Below, piece by piece: positions 1-8,725 of a stretch of 64,000 bases of DNA (the stretch's first letter is position 1; each line of letters starts with the position of its first letter). This DNA comes from Clostridia bacterium. GTDB taxonomy: Bacteria > Bacillota > Clostridia > Christensenellales > UBA1242. A program made the position numbers and the translations under genes. The stretch lies in contig JAFXZE010000002.1 in NCBI GenBank assembly GCA_017541375.1, positions 1 to 64,000 of the forward strand, read 5' to 3'. Under the pieces are notes generated by a model. The model had not been told where the DNA came from and made no database searches. It worked only from the letters and a program-made list of their open reading frames with translations.

Positions 1-330
1 ACGCTAGCTGGGTTCAGAACGCCGTGAGGCAGTTCGGTCTCTATCCGTTGCAGGCGTAGGATATTTGAGAGGAGTCTCCCCTAGTACGAGAGGACCGGGG
101 TGAACGTACCTATTGTGTACCAATTGTCGTGCCAACGGCATTGTTGGGTAGCGAAGTACGGACGAGATAAACGCTGAAAGCATCTAAGCGTGAAACTTTC
201 CTCAAGATTAGATATCCCACAGAGTTAGTCTGGTAAGACCCCTTGTAGATTACGAGGTTGATAGGTTAGAGGTGTAAGCATAGTAATGTGTTTAGCTGAC
301 TAATACTAATAGGTCGAGGGCTTGATCAAA
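1..330 (+). rRNA. 23S ribosomal RNA, 3' end (partial)
   Basis: The first ~330 bases are the 3' terminus of 23S rRNA, cut by the window edge. The sarcin-ricin loop core AGTACGAGAGGACC is at 83-96, and the conserved 3' segment with AATACTAATAGGTCGAGGGC is near 303-322. The exact 3' end is estimated by position relative to that conserved tail. A 5S gene follows after about 120 bases with no tRNA in the spacer. Confidence 0.97.
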
Positions 331-388
331 AGGGAAATATATCATTTGATAGTTCCCCGTTGATCGCTAAAAACTTTGTGATATTGTG

Positions 389-417
389 TTGACAAATGTT
401 ATTTTATATGTTATATT
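389..417 (+). promoter_or_regulatory. Promoter-like element between 23S and 5S rRNA
   Basis: TTGACA at 389-394 and TATATT at 412-417 are separated by 17 bp. The -10 ends about 34 nt before the 5S start. This is a near-consensus vegetative promoter inside the rRNA spacer, so 5S may also be transcribed independently. Confidence 0.6.
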
Positions 418-450
418 AATTATGCAGTTGTGAAGTTCACACTGAGCCAT

Positions 451-568
451 TTCTGGTGATTATTTCGTAGGGGTTCCACCTGTTCTCATTCCGAACACAG
501 AAGTTAAGCCCTACAGAGCCGACGATATTTGGCGCGCAGGCGCCTGTGAAAATAGGTCATTGCCAGAT
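451..568 (+). rRNA. 5S ribosomal RNA
   Basis: The gene is about 117 nt. The terminal helix is formed by TCTGGTG at 452-458 and TGCCAGA at 561-567. The conserved internal region with CCGAACACAGAAGTTAAGCCC starts near 491. It lies directly after the 23S gene and is followed by a terminator hairpin. Confidence 0.93.
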
Positions 569-576
569 TCTATTAA

Positions 577-600
577 GCCAACCTTTGGGTTGGTTTTTCT
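577..600 (+). terminator. Intrinsic terminator of the rRNA operon
   Basis: Stem CCAACC (578-583) pairs with GGTTGG (588-593), followed by a T-rich run. It lies just downstream of 5S. Confidence 0.8.
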
Positions 601-644
601 TTTTTATTAATATTTCAAAATATTTTTAAATTTTTATAAAACTC

Positions 645-673
645 TTGCTTTTTTTTGTAAAAAATAGTATAAT
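645..673 (+). promoter_or_regulatory. recA promoter
   Basis: TTGCTT (645-650), a 17-bp spacer and TATAAT (668-673). The bases around the -35, ACTCTTGCTTTTT, recur at the rplM and rpsB promoters. No LexA-type operator was recognised between the promoter and the gene. Confidence 0.75.
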
Positions 674-699
674 GAAACATAACATAAAAGGGGATTATT

Positions 700-1692
700 A
701 TGGCTGATAAAGACGAAAAGAAAAAAAGCTTAGAGCAGACAATTGCAGAAATTGAAAAGCAATATGGTAAAGGCTCGATCATGAGATTGGGAGATAATGC
801 AAAGCAAGTTGTGGATGTAATTCCTACAGGGTGTTTGATGCTGGATATGGCACTTGGAATAGGTGGAATGCCTCGAGGAAGAATTGTTGAAATTTTTGGA
901 CCAGAGTCATCGGGGAAAACTACTGTAGCACTTCATGTGGTTGCAGAGGCGCAGAAAAGAGGGGCTACAGCGGCCTTTATAGATGCAGAGCATGCTCTTG
1001 ATCCTGTGTATGCTAAGAATTTGGGAGTCGATATCGATTCATTATACATATCTCAACCTGATAGCGGTGAGCAGGCTCTTGATATCACTGAAAGTTTGGT
1101 TCGTAGTGGTAGCATAGATATTGTAGTTATTGACTCTGTAGCAGCTCTTACGCCACGAGCAGAGCTTGAGGGGGATATGGGAGATAGTCATGTTGGATTA
1201 CTTGCTCGACTTATGAGTCAAGCAATGCGAAAATTGACTGCGTACATCAATAAATCTAATGTGTGTGTGATTTTTATTAATCAATTACGTGAGAAAGTGG
1301 GAGTTATGTTTGGTAATCCAGAAACTACAACAGGTGGGAAAGCTCTCAAATTCTATTCAAGCATTCGTCTTGATGTTAGAAGAGTTGATTCCATCAAAGA
1401 GGGCAGCGATATAGTCGGTAATAGAACAAAAGTTAAAGTTGTAAAAAATAAAATGGCACCTCCATTTAAGACTTGTGAATTTGATATCATTTACGGAAAA
1501 GGTATTAGCAAAGAAGGCACTTTACTTGACATGGCTCTCGATTTGGGATTTATAGAAAAAAGTGGAAGTTGGTTTTCTTGTAACGGACAGAAAATTGGAC
1601 AAGGAAAAGAATCTGTTCGACAGTATATTTTATCCAATCCCAAGTTTGCTCAAGATTTGGAAAAACAGATTAGAGAATTTTATGCAAAATAA
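700..1692 (+). CDS. recA: Recombinase RecA
   Basis: RecA forms filaments on single-stranded DNA, drives strand exchange and activates LexA-type repressors. The 330-residue protein shows Walker A GPESSGKT at 67-74, Walker B IVVIDS at about 141-146 and the L2 DNA-binding loop with [17 protein letters not shown] at about 194-210. The C-terminal domain is present but the acidic tail found in many RecAs is short or absent. The start is ATG with AAAGGGG upstream. It is monocistronic, with its own promoter and a terminator at 1694-1720. Confidence 0.98.
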   Translation: MADKDEKKKSLEQTIAEIEKQYGKGSIMRLGDNAKQVVDVIPTGCLMLDMALGIGGMPRGRIVEIFGPESSGKTTVALHVVAEAQKRGATAAFIDAEHALDPVYAKNLGVDIDSLYISQPDSGEQALDITESLVRSGSIDIVVIDSVAALTPRAELEGDMGDSHVGLLARLMSQAMRKLTAYINKSNVCVIFINQLREKVGVMFGNPETTTGGKALKFYSSIRLDVRRVDSIKEGSDIVGNRTKVKVVKNKMAPPFKTCEFDIIYGKGISKEGTLLDMALDLGFIEKSGSWFSCNGQKIGQGKESVRQYILSNPKFAQDLEKQIREFYAK

Positions 1693-1693
1693 G

Positions 1694-1720
1694 AATGTAA
1701 TTATTGTTACATTTTTTTTA
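1694..1720 (+). terminator. recA terminator
   Basis: AATGTAA (1694-1700), a 6-nt loop, TTACATT (1707-1713) and a T run. Confidence 0.75.
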
Positions 1721-1752
1721 TTTTATCATCACTACTTATATAAAGTTTGATA

Positions 1753-1781
1753 TTGACAAAGTAGGCTATTCGTGGTATACT
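1753..1781 (+). promoter_or_regulatory. Promoter of the 1816 gene
   Basis: TTGACA (1753-1758), 17 bp, TATACT (1776-1781). Confidence 0.75.
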
Positions 1782-1815
1782 AAGGGGAGAAAAAATATAG
1801 GATAAAGGTGAAAAA

Positions 1816-2310
1816 ATGGCTATAGATGTTGATAGTATATTAGGCGATGATGACTTTACAGAAGATGATAACAGTGAGTCTAATCAGATACACATGTACG
1901 TAGATGGGAACAAAGCTTATTTACTTGAGGATGAAGAATTAGATAATTTGAGTAAAATAAAAAATGACCTATATGATGATTTAGGTAATATTTATATAAA
2001 AGAAGAAAACTTTAATAAGCTAAAATCGGGAGTTAATGGTGCTTTTATTGGAATCTTGGCTATGCTAGATTTGGGAGTATTGACTGGAGTTTTTGCTAAT
2101 ACTACATTTGCTTATTCGACATTGGGACTTTTTGGAACAACCGTTGTTGGACAAGCTTTGATGTGGAGTAAAAGTAAAAAACTGAAAAGTGAAATTAGTG
2201 AGTTGGAAAATAACTACGAAATTGCTAGCAAAGCATATAGCGCGAAAAATGAAGAAGTAGCAGGCGTTTTGATTGATAAAGAGAATAATCATGGTAAAGC
2301 TTATATGTAA
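1816..2310 (+). CDS. Hypothetical membrane protein with acidic N-terminus
   Basis: This is a 164-residue protein I do not recognise. Residues 1-60 are very acidic (runs such as GDDDFTEDD). Two hydrophobic segments at about 75-95 and 98-117 look like a membrane hairpin. A predicted coiled coil at about 119-147 follows. The gene has a near-consensus promoter of its own and AAAGGTG before ATG, so it is likely expressed constitutively. The topology suggests a membrane-anchored protein with cytoplasmic coiled coil; no function can be assigned. Confidence 0.7.
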   Translation: MAIDVDSILGDDDFTEDDNSESNQIHMYVDGNKAYLLEDEELDNLSKIKNDLYDDLGNIYIKEENFNKLKSGVNGAFIGILAMLDLGVLTGVFANTTFAYSTLGLFGTTVVGQALMWSKSKKLKSEISELENNYEIASKAYSAKNEEVAGVLIDKENNHGKAYM

Positions 2311-2333
2311 ATAGAAAAATTTGTTTAAATGTA

Positions 2334-2362
2334 TTTACAAATTTGATAAAGTATGTTATAAT
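2334..2362 (+). promoter_or_regulatory. rpsO promoter
   Basis: TTTACA (2334-2339), 17 bp, TATAAT (2357-2362). It starts just after the preceding stop codon. Confidence 0.8.
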
Positions 2363-2369
2363 TAATTTT

Positions 2370-2440
2370 GTACCAAATTCTAGGTTTTGCGAACTTTTAC
2401 TCCACGCATTACTTGGATTTTGGCAAAATAATATAAGGAG
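2370..2440 (+). promoter_or_regulatory. Structured rpsO (S15) leader, putative autoregulatory element
   Basis: About 75 nt separate the rpsO -10 box from its Shine-Dalgarno site. CCAAATTCTAGG at the 5' side can pair partly with CTTGGATTTTGG near 2412-2423, enclosing a conserved-looking GCGAACTTTTACTCCACGCA segment. S15 binding to its own mRNA leader is established in several phyla, including Firmicutes-type leaders. Assignment here rests on position and partial pairing. Confidence 0.55.
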
Positions 2441-2447
2441 TAAATAA

Positions 2448-2699
2448 ATGAACAAACAAGAGATTATTGCTAAATACGCTCGTAAGGAAGGCGATACTGG
2501 TTCATCAGAAGTGCAAATTGCCTTACTTACAAACAGGATTGCTTATTTAACAGAGCACCTCAAAACTCATCCAAAAGACAAACACTGTCGTAGAGGTTTG
2601 TTGAAATTGGTTTGGAAGCGTAAAGCATTATTAAGATACTTAGAAAGAACAGATCTTGAAAAGTTTAGAAAATTGAAGACCCAATTAGGGCTTCGTTAA
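2448..2699 (+). CDS. rpsO: 30S ribosomal protein S15
   Basis: S15 binds 16S rRNA early in assembly of the 30S platform. The 83-residue protein carries the family signatures [16 protein letters not shown] (about 16-31) and [13 protein letters not shown] (about 46-58), and ends in QLGLR. It is about five residues shorter at the N-terminus than usual (88 aa). The start ATG has AAGGAG seven bases upstream. The gene stands alone with its own promoter, structured leader and terminator. Confidence 0.97.
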   Translation: MNKQEIIAKYARKEGDTGSSEVQIALLTNRIAYLTEHLKTHPKDKHCRRGLLKLVWKRKALLRYLERTDLEKFRKLKTQLGLR

Positions 2700-2702
2700 T
2701 AG

Positions 2703-2742
2703 AAAGCAGCTTATGCATTTATTTTGCAGAGCTGTTTTTTGT
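2703..2742 (+). terminator. rpsO terminator
   Basis: AAAGCAGCT (2703-2711) pairs with AGCTGTTTT (2730-2738, one G-U pair), followed by T residues. Confidence 0.7.
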
Positions 2743-2785
2743 TGAAAATATATTTAGTTCCACTATAATTTTAAATGTAAAAATA

Positions 2786-2814
2786 TTGCAAAAGCAGTAT
2801 GGTTGTGTTATAAT
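2786..2814 (+). promoter_or_regulatory. Promoter of the 1472-residue orphan gene
   Basis: TTGCAA (2786-2791), 17 bp, TATAAT (2809-2814). An in-frame TTG at 2803 lies inside this promoter, so it cannot be the translation start. Confidence 0.75.
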
Positions 2815-2838
2815 AAATACAATAGGTGGGTGAAGTGT

Positions 2839-5800
2839 ATGCTTTCAGATAGATTAAAAAGATTGAAAGATAGATTAGATGGATTTAGATTTTGGTTTTC
2901 ATATAAACTTCCCAGCGAAGGTGGTTGGTGGCCGATAGGTAGAAAAAAAGATGAAGAGAATCTTTTTGTAGTACAAGATCAAAGTTGGTATAATCTATAT
3001 TTTGATGATTTAACTAAAAAGCAAAAATTTACAGAAAAGGATTTTTCAGATGATTTGGTGCGATTGTTTGCAAATGGAATGTTCAATACACAATGTTCGA
3101 GTTCACCCTATTTTAAGCAAGCAGCTTCACTTATTTCTAATGGATTCTCATCGTCGACTATGTTAGGGAAATTAAGGGCAATAGAACTTAATCTGTTGGC
3201 GGAAAAGAATAGGTTTTATTCTTTGTCAGGAGTATTAGGAGAAAAGAAAAAGGATTTTTTAGCATTTATAAAATATAAATCTAAAGATGATAGTTTTGAT
3301 AGATTAGCAGAAATCAGCTTAGCAGAGCATGTGTGTACACCAGATGAATTTGTGACTTTGCTAAAATTTGAACTTTTAGTAAGAAATCCAAAACTTATAG
3401 AAAAAGAAGTTGTGGGAATAGATATATTAGATTATGACCACAAGGCTATGTTTGGGCCGCCCAATATTGCTGGCATGAAGCCTTTGAAAAATGCAGCTAC
3501 AGCAATAAATGACGAAATTTTTACTGGAATTTTAGAGGATATTACAGATTGTTTAGGAATAAAATTTATCCCTAATAATAAATTGGGAGATGGTGCTGTT
3601 TCGCTATATCCTATAAGGCATTTTGCTGCAAACAAAAATGCAATAAGAAGTTTTAAAGATAGTTTGCTAAAACATAGGTCAAGAGCACTTAATAAAAGCA
3701 TATACTCCTTAGAGTATCCAGATAAAGATACTTTGAGTAATGCTGATAAGCTTTACACGATAATTAAAGCACTATCAAATAAGTCTATCGAAAATTATCT
3801 GGTAAGTACTAGAGGACTTGTGAGTGATAACTTTAAAGCCGAAAATTTACCGAGTAAAAATGATTTTGAGTTTAATTTGCAGTATTTAAAAAATGCTAGT
3901 GCTTGCTTGGTTGCGAGTGATATTTGCTTGATTTTGCTGGGGCAAGTAGATGTAAAATCAGCCAATCTAATGAGGGATTGTTTCCGAATTGAGGCAGCTC
4001 AAAATATTAATATGCTTCATGGAGAATCAAAAAATACATTCATGCCTTTAATAGCTGATTATTATGCAGAGAGTATCAATAAATTTGCGCAAGATTTTGA
4101 GGTAACAAAGGAAGAATTGGCTGAAGCGAAATTTGTAAGTTTGAAACATTTAGAAAATAATGAACTTGAGACTATTAAAAACAACATCGCTCATGCATTA
4201 TATGCATATGAAAAGCCAAGAAGTTTTACTTATATGGGTGAGCATGAACCTGAGGAAAATGTGGTAAAAGAGCACAAGGCTATAGGTGAAGACATTGTAG
4301 AGCAATTGAAAGAAGCAATACAAAATGCTAATAAATTAAAGGCTTATGTGGATTCAAAATCTTCTGATGTAGAGCAGAAAAAGGAAATTGGTCTCAACAT
4401 TAATGAAGCCGCTAATGAGATAAAGCAACAGCAAAAAACCGCAAACACTGTATCTACATCTGAAAGGAAAGATGTTAGTGAGGTTTTTGAAAGTATCAAT
4501 AGCCAGATGCAATCAAAAGAGCCGAATAGCAAACCTCAAATTTACACAAGTGGTCCATTATCAAATGTAGCTAAATCCATTATGAAAAAAGTTTCTCAAA
4601 CAGGTGCGTTAGTTGACTTGACGGAAAATGACGAAGTAAGAATTATAAAGAAAATTAATGAGTTTGGACAAGTGCAAGCGGCATTTGTTCTTAATGGGCA
4701 TATAGTTGATTGTGATATGGAAGCTGATTCAAATAAGGTCAATAATTATGCTAATAGAAAATTACCCTCAAATTCGTTGTATATCTCAACTCTATGCGCT
4801 TTTATTAGTGTGGATAGTCCTAATGGCGTACTTGTAAGATATAATAATTTGAATGATTTGGAAAACCTTACTCATAAAGAAACAGTTTCTCTTTATGATG
4901 AAATGCTAGGAGATATGTTTACTTATATTGGTGATACCGCTAAAAGGGAAAATTATTGCAGCTATACGATAGAGGAGCCAAATAAGTATTATATCAATAA
5001 TATTGAATGTGATGAAGATGAGTGGAAGAGTGTTATAGGGTTTTTAGGAGTGCAATCAGAAAGGCAAAAAATTGCTGATGATGTGTTAAAGAACATACTT
5101 ACACAATTTACTTTAAAAGACAATATTCCTTTGACTAAAGAAGCCAAAGAATCTGATGAAGAGTTAGTTTTATTCGGTGGTATATATTGTACGCAGCGTC
5201 AAAAAGATCTGGTGGAAAAATACTGTAAGATAACTGAGGCAACTCCTATTATGGTATCCACAACTAATGTGTCGCCTCCCCAATTTGATAAGAACTCAGG
5301 TGTGGAGGAGCACTATAATGCTGATAATAGCTGGAAGGAAGAAACTGCACGAGTTTTGGTAGAATCTAAATGTGCCTTGCGGTGGTTTAAAAAATTGCAG
5401 CCAGATACAGGAAGACTAATTCCAATTAGACCAAATATGAAACTTGAATTAAAGGATAATTCGGGGCATATTGAAGCGTATCTAAAAGGAGAAAAAGTTT
5501 CGATTGGCAAATGCGATAAGTATGAACTGTATGTAGGAAATAAGCTGAATGTAGCTGACGTTGCTACTACCAAAGGGGGAAGTGTAAAGTTTGGTGAAGA
5601 GCCGGTGCTTCTTGTAAAAGAAAGTGGAGTTAGAGTAGAAGTTAGCCTAAAGGCTGAAAGAGAAAGAATAGAGTTTTTGCGCACAGCAGATGTGTTTAAA
5701 CAGGATAATGGAAAGTATTATATTAATGATAAGTTGGTAGAGAAACGGCAATATGAAATGTTGTATGAATTGCTTGATCTTCATGACAATTATCATATGA

Positions 5801-7257
5801 TAAAGAGTGAGGCTAAAAAACAAGCTAAAGCGATTGACCATAGATGGGCTAATGAAAAAAATTCTAGACCAGCAACACACGAAGCTATGTGGGATATTGG
5901 GGCTATTAATTTTGACGGAGTTTATTGTTCGTTAGAAGAACGAGCTCTTTATATAAAATATGGAAACAATGCTCGCATAAAAGAGAATTTAAAAGCTGCT
6001 GGAGCAAAAAAGAGAAGTAATGATGCAGATATAGACGCAAAAACTCAAATAACAAGAAATGCTTTAAACAAAGAAGTTAGGGCAAAGACTGTTTTGATTT
6101 TTGACAAAATATTAGAAAGAGAGCTTGATGCATGTTTGGAGAAAGCGAGACTTTTGGGAAATAAATCCACAGTGGCTGGTCAAGAAAACTTGTGGTATGC
6201 TGATTTGATAAAGACAATTATCAAAGAAAACACTGATTCGTTGGATGGAAGTAAAGAGTTGGATTTGATAAAAGCTCAAGCTTGTTGCGAAAAGCTTTCT
6301 GAGATTGAGCGAGTAGTTGATTCGTTTATGAAAAATTATGACAAACGAAAAATTAAATTTAGTGAACAAACTGTTGAAATGGTGGCAGATAGATTTGTCA
6401 TGCCTGAAGATAAACCGGCTGCAATCATAGAAAAAAGCGTGTTAAATTTAATTGAAAAATACAAAAAAACCTATGCCGAAACAGCTGAGAGTGGTAGAAT
6501 AATTGAAAAAATTAATTCAAGAAAAAATACAGAAAATTTTAAAGTTGATGAAGTAACAACTAAGGCATTGGAAAGATATTGGCGAAATCTTGAAAAACCC
6601 GATACAAATAGAAAAGAGTTTTTATCAATATTAAATGATGCAGAATTGCCTCAAGCTACAACAGAAAGAGATTTGGAAAAAGTTCAAGGACAATCTATAA
6701 TATGGTTTAATCGATTGCTTGCTAATGTAATGGACGATTATATAAAGAGTAATTTAGTAAATCAATATAAGTCATTGCAAAAGAAATTATTCTGCAAAGA
6801 CAACAAGAAGCATGGAGTAATTTGGTATGAAGAGTACGATGAAGCAATTTTGGATTTGGTAGCTCAAAAGCAGTTAGCTTTGGGTGTGAAAGGATGCTTA
6901 CTAAACCCATTATCAAATTCTGAAACAAACTTAAAAAAAGGCAGTGCATATGAAAAGGATGCATGGAATAAAGTGCGGGATTGGACTAACGGAGTAGCAG
7001 AATCTGTGATTAGATTTTATACAGACAACAAAGAAATATATTCTGAGCATGGTGAGGGAGTTGGACAACAGAAAATCACTCGAGTATTATGTGAAGACTA
7101 TGTGCAAAAAGTGGGGGGCTTAAGGAAATTGAAATCCTATTTAAGGAAGCAAGTTGCTTGCATTATGCAGGATAAAGAGCGGAATATGGCATATGCGCAG
7201 GAGTTAGGGATAGATATCAAAAAAAGCATCAACCCCAGTGCCCCACTCGCAAATTAA
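2839..7257 (+). CDS. Very large hypothetical protein (1472 aa)
   Basis: I do not recognise this protein. The start is taken as ATG 2839, with AGGTGGG upstream, because the in-frame TTG at 2803 overlaps the -10 box. The sequence is rich in Lys, Glu, Asn and Ile, has no signal peptide and no convincing membrane segment, so it is likely cytoplasmic. A low-complexity, coiled-coil-prone stretch lies at about 475-580. Two related motifs, NKYYINNIECDEDEW (715-729) and GKYYINDKLVEKRQY (958-972), suggest an internally duplicated module. The C-terminal third (about 1060-1440) is mostly helical and charged. It has a strong promoter and is followed at 31 nt by a small gene with its own Shine-Dalgarno site. 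Confidence 0.75.
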   Translation: MLSDRLKRLKDRLDGFRFWFSYKLPSEGGWWPIGRKKDEENLFVVQDQSWYNLYFDDLTKKQKFTEKDFSDDLVRLFANGMFNTQCSSSPYFKQAASLISNGFSSSTMLGKLRAIELNLLAEKNRFYSLSGVLGEKKKDFLAFIKYKSKDDSFDRLAEISLAEHVCTPDEFVTLLKFELLVRNPKLIEKEVVGIDILDYDHKAMFGPPNIAGMKPLKNAATAINDEIFTGILEDITDCLGIKFIPNNKLGDGAVSLYPIRHFAANKNAIRSFKDSLLKHRSRALNKSIYSLEYPDKDTLSNADKLYTIIKALSNKSIENYLVSTRGLVSDNFKAENLPSKNDFEFNLQYLKNASACLVASDICLILLGQVDVKSANLMRDCFRIEAAQNINMLHGESKNTFMPLIADYYAESINKFAQDFEVTKEELAEAKFVSLKHLENNELETIKNNIAHALYAYEKPRSFTYMGEHEPEENVVKEHKAIGEDIVEQLKEAIQNANKLKAYVDSKSSDVEQKKEIGLNINEAANEIKQQQKTANTVSTSERKDVSEVFESINSQMQSKEPNSKPQIYTSGPLSNVAKSIMKKVSQTGALVDLTENDEVRIIKKINEFGQVQAAFVLNGHIVDCDMEADSNKVNNYANRKLPSNSLYISTLCAFISVDSPNGVLVRYNNLNDLENLTHKETVSLYDEMLGDMFTYIGDTAKRENYCSYTIEEPNKYYINNIECDEDEWKSVIGFLGVQSERQKIADDVLKNILTQFTLKDNIPLTKEAKESDEELVLFGGIYCTQRQKDLVEKYCKITEATPIMVSTTNVSPPQFDKNSGVEEHYNADNSWKEETARVLVESKCALRWFKKLQPDTGRLIPIRPNMKLELKDNSGHIEAYLKGEKVSIGKCDKYELYVGNKLNVADVATTKGGSVKFGEEPVLLVKESGVRVEVSLKAERERIEFLRTADVFKQDNGKYYINDKLVEKRQYEMLYELLDLHDNYHMIKSEAKKQAKAIDHRWANEKNSRPATHEAMWDIGAINFDGVYCSLEERALYIKYGNNARIKENLKAAGAKKRSNDADIDAKTQITRNALNKEVRAKTVLIFDKILERELDACLEKARLLGNKSTVAGQENLWYADLIKTIIKENTDSLDGSKELDLIKAQACCEKLSEIERVVDSFMKNYDKRKIKFSEQTVEMVADRFVMPEDKPAAIIEKSVLNLIEKYKKTYAETAESGRIIEKINSRKNTENFKVDEVTTKALERYWRNLEKPDTNRKEFLSILNDAELPQATTERDLEKVQGQSIIWFNRLLANVMDDYIKSNLVNQYKSLQKKLFCKDNKKHGVIWYEEYDEAILDLVAQKQLALGVKGCLLNPLSNSETNLKKGSAYEKDAWNKVRDWTNGVAESVIRFYTDNKEIYSEHGEGVGQQKITRVLCEDYVQKVGGLRKLKSYLRKQVACIMQDKERNMAYAQELGIDIKKSINPSAPLAN

Positions 7258-7288
7258 GATTATTTTGTAAGTAAAAGGAGAAATTATT

Positions 7289-7549
7289 ATGGAAGGCGGA
7301 CAACTTACACCTAATGACCCTCGTGTGATTGAGATGGCATTTAATGTATTTGAAAAAATTTTAACAGCAATTGATTATAAATCTAAAGAGGAGTTAGTCA
7401 GACTTGCTACTTTGATGTTAGAAAAAGTTCAAGAAAAGAAATATCCAGAAATTTTACGCTTAGCGTATAGTGATGCAAAGAGAAAAATAGAGTTGTTGAG
7501 TTTGGAACAACTAGATGAGATAAAGCAAATCATTGTATCAGAAGATTAA
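7289..7549 (+). CDS. Small hypothetical helical protein (86 aa)
   Basis: This acidic/basic all-helical 86-residue protein has no recognised family. It has AAAAGGAG before ATG and lies 31 nt after the 1472-residue gene, so the two probably form one transcript ending at the hairpin at 7551-7575. It has no membrane segment and no cysteine. Cotranscription suggests it may act with the large protein, which is inference only. Confidence 0.65.
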   Translation: MEGGQLTPNDPRVIEMAFNVFEKILTAIDYKSKEELVRLATLMLEKVQEKKYPEILRLAYSDAKRKIELLSLEQLDEIKQIIVSED

Positions 7550-7550
7550 A

Positions 7551-7575
7551 AAAGCAAAGTTACCTTTGCTTTTTC
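7551..7575. terminator. Bidirectional terminator
   Basis: AAAGCAAAG (7551-7559), loop TTAC, CTTTGCTTT (7564-7572), with T runs on both strands. It serves the + strand gene ending at 7549 and the minus gene ending at 7578. Confidence 0.85.
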
Positions 7576-7577
7576 TA

Positions 7578-7781
7578 TTAAATTAAACGAATTATTCCTT
7601 CAATTTTAATACAAATTTGATTCCCTTTATGCATGCATGGTGAAGGTTGTGGATTTATGCATTGTGGGGGTTTGTTAAATATTGGTGGAGAGGAACATTG
7701 TGGTGGTGCGTATGGTGTTTGTGTAGTATAATTGGGACAACAATCTGCATAAATGTATGGCCTTTTGTAAATACAAGACAT
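7578..7781 (-). CDS. Small Cys/Pro-rich protein, possible spore-coat-type protein
   Basis: This 67-residue protein has about seven cysteines and twelve prolines, with motifs such as DCCPNY and PPQCSSPP. I accept it as real because the minus strand has AAAAGGAG seven bases before the ATG at 7781, and the gene ends exactly at a bidirectional terminator. An open frame on the opposite strand here lacks such a site. Short Cys/Pro-rich proteins are common among spore coat and exosporium components, and this genome encodes sporulation, so a coat role is a reasonable inference. No sporulation sigma-factor promoter could be confidently placed upstream. Confidence 0.6.
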   Translation of the reverse strand: MSCIYKRPYIYADCCPNYTTQTPYAPPQCSSPPIFNKPPQCINPQPSPCMHKGNQICIKIEGIIRLI

Positions 7782-7884
7782 AATTTTCTCCTTTTAAAAA
7801 CACAAAAAGTGTCTACAGCATTTTATGATAAACTCTGTCTAAGGGTGAAAGTTTGATTTAATAAAATATTTTTATGCAAAACAT

Positions 7885-7913
7885 TTGCTAAATTCACTAT
7901 TTTTTTATATAAT
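7885..7913 (+). promoter_or_regulatory. Promoter of the 7933 gene
   Basis: TTGCTA (7885-7890), 17 bp, TATAAT (7908-7913). The in-frame TTG at 7885 is part of the -35 box, not a start codon. Confidence 0.7.
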
Positions 7914-7932
7914 AAAAATAAAGGATGGTTTT

Positions 7933-8307
7933 ATGGGGTATTTTGATTATTTAGACGATAAAGGTAAAGCAACTGCTGGGCAGAATAAGTTTGAGCTGCA
8001 CGCTTATGATGGTGTTGTAAAAGCAGGATTATTTACATGGTTAGTTTCAGTACTTATTACTGTGGTTTCTGTGATTTTGATATTTACTTGTTGGCCAATA
8101 GGGAAAAGTGTATATTTAGACCTAATACTGATTTTTGCAATTATTCCAGCTCTAATAGCTATTTTTATTTGTTTGCATGCTAAGAAATTGGCTAGTAACA
8201 AACGGGAAGTGACTCAACTAGGAAACTGCATTTTTATTTGGGCGGTATTTTTTGCGCTGCTCGATGCTGTACTTATCGGCTTAAACACAATTTTCTTATT
8301 TAGTTAA
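7933..8307 (+). CDS. Hypothetical multi-pass membrane protein (124 aa)
   Basis: The protein begins MGYFDYLDDKGKA with AAGGATGG upstream of the ATG. Three hydrophobic segments follow a soluble N-terminus of about 30 residues: roughly 32-55, 61-80 and 96-122. No family is recognised. It has its own promoter. The gene is flanked by the Cys-rich minus gene and the HicB-like gene, which gives no functional hint. Confidence 0.65.
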   Translation: MGYFDYLDDKGKATAGQNKFELHAYDGVVKAGLFTWLVSVLITVVSVILIFTCWPIGKSVYLDLILIFAIIPALIAIFICLHAKKLASNKREVTQLGNCIFIWAVFFALLDAVLIGLNTIFLFS

Positions 8308-8325
8308 AAACTTTATGTTAAACAT

Positions 8326-8354
8326 TTTACTTTTTTTTATGTTTATGATAAAAT
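8326..8354 (+). promoter_or_regulatory. Promoter of the HicB-like gene
   Basis: TTTACT (8326-8331), 17 bp, TAAAAT (8349-8354), with an extended -10 TG at 8346-8347. Confidence 0.65.
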
Positions 8355-8376
8355 TTAATTGATTTTGAGGTGTAGT

Positions 8377-8685
8377 ATGCAACAATTTGTTTTCCCTGCA
8401 ATATTGTTTAAAGATGTTGAAAATCGTGGCTATACAATATTGCTTGAAGATGTAAATATTTGTACAGAAGGTGTTACGGTAGAAGATGCCTTTCTTCGTG
8501 CGAAAGATTATCTTGAGGCGTATGTAAGGGTTGCTATGGAGTATAATGGAGAAGTAGAGCCTGCTACAAAATTTGAAAATGTTAAGACCGATAAGTCAAA
8601 CATCGTTTTATTAGTAGATGCAGTGTATGAAGATGAAGATGGGGACAAAAAGCACTTATCACAGCGTTTTGATTTTGATATTTAG
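8377..8685 (+). CDS. HicB-like antitoxin-family protein
   Basis: This is a 102-residue protein with the HicB partial RNase H-like fold: an N-terminal strand pair (FVFPAILFKD, then YTILLEDVN) followed by EGVTVEDAFLRAKDYLEAYV, the usual strand-helix order. HicB proteins normally neutralise a HicA mRNA interferase of about 60 residues encoded next to them. No HicA-like frame adjoins it; the next gene is 208 residues and unrelated. There is no C-terminal helix-turn-helix. It is therefore an orphan HicB-like protein. The start ATG 8377 is chosen for GAGGTG upstream. Confidence 0.7.
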   Translation: MQQFVFPAILFKDVENRGYTILLEDVNICTEGVTVEDAFLRAKDYLEAYVRVAMEYNGEVEPATKFENVKTDKSNIVLLVDAVYEDEDGDKKHLSQRFDFDI

Positions 8686-8725
8686 TTTTTACATTTGCAA
8701 CGTTTTGGGAGGGGCGCATTAAATT

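Noticed and set aside
2803..2838. In-frame TTG start giving a 1484-residue version of the large orphan
   Set aside because: The codon overlaps the TATAAT -10 box at 2809-2814; ATG 2839 has a Shine-Dalgarno site.
7647..7856. + strand open frame of 69 codons opposite the Cys/Pro-rich gene
   Set aside because: No ribosome-binding site, Trp/Cys-heavy composition, and the minus strand has a well-placed site and terminator.
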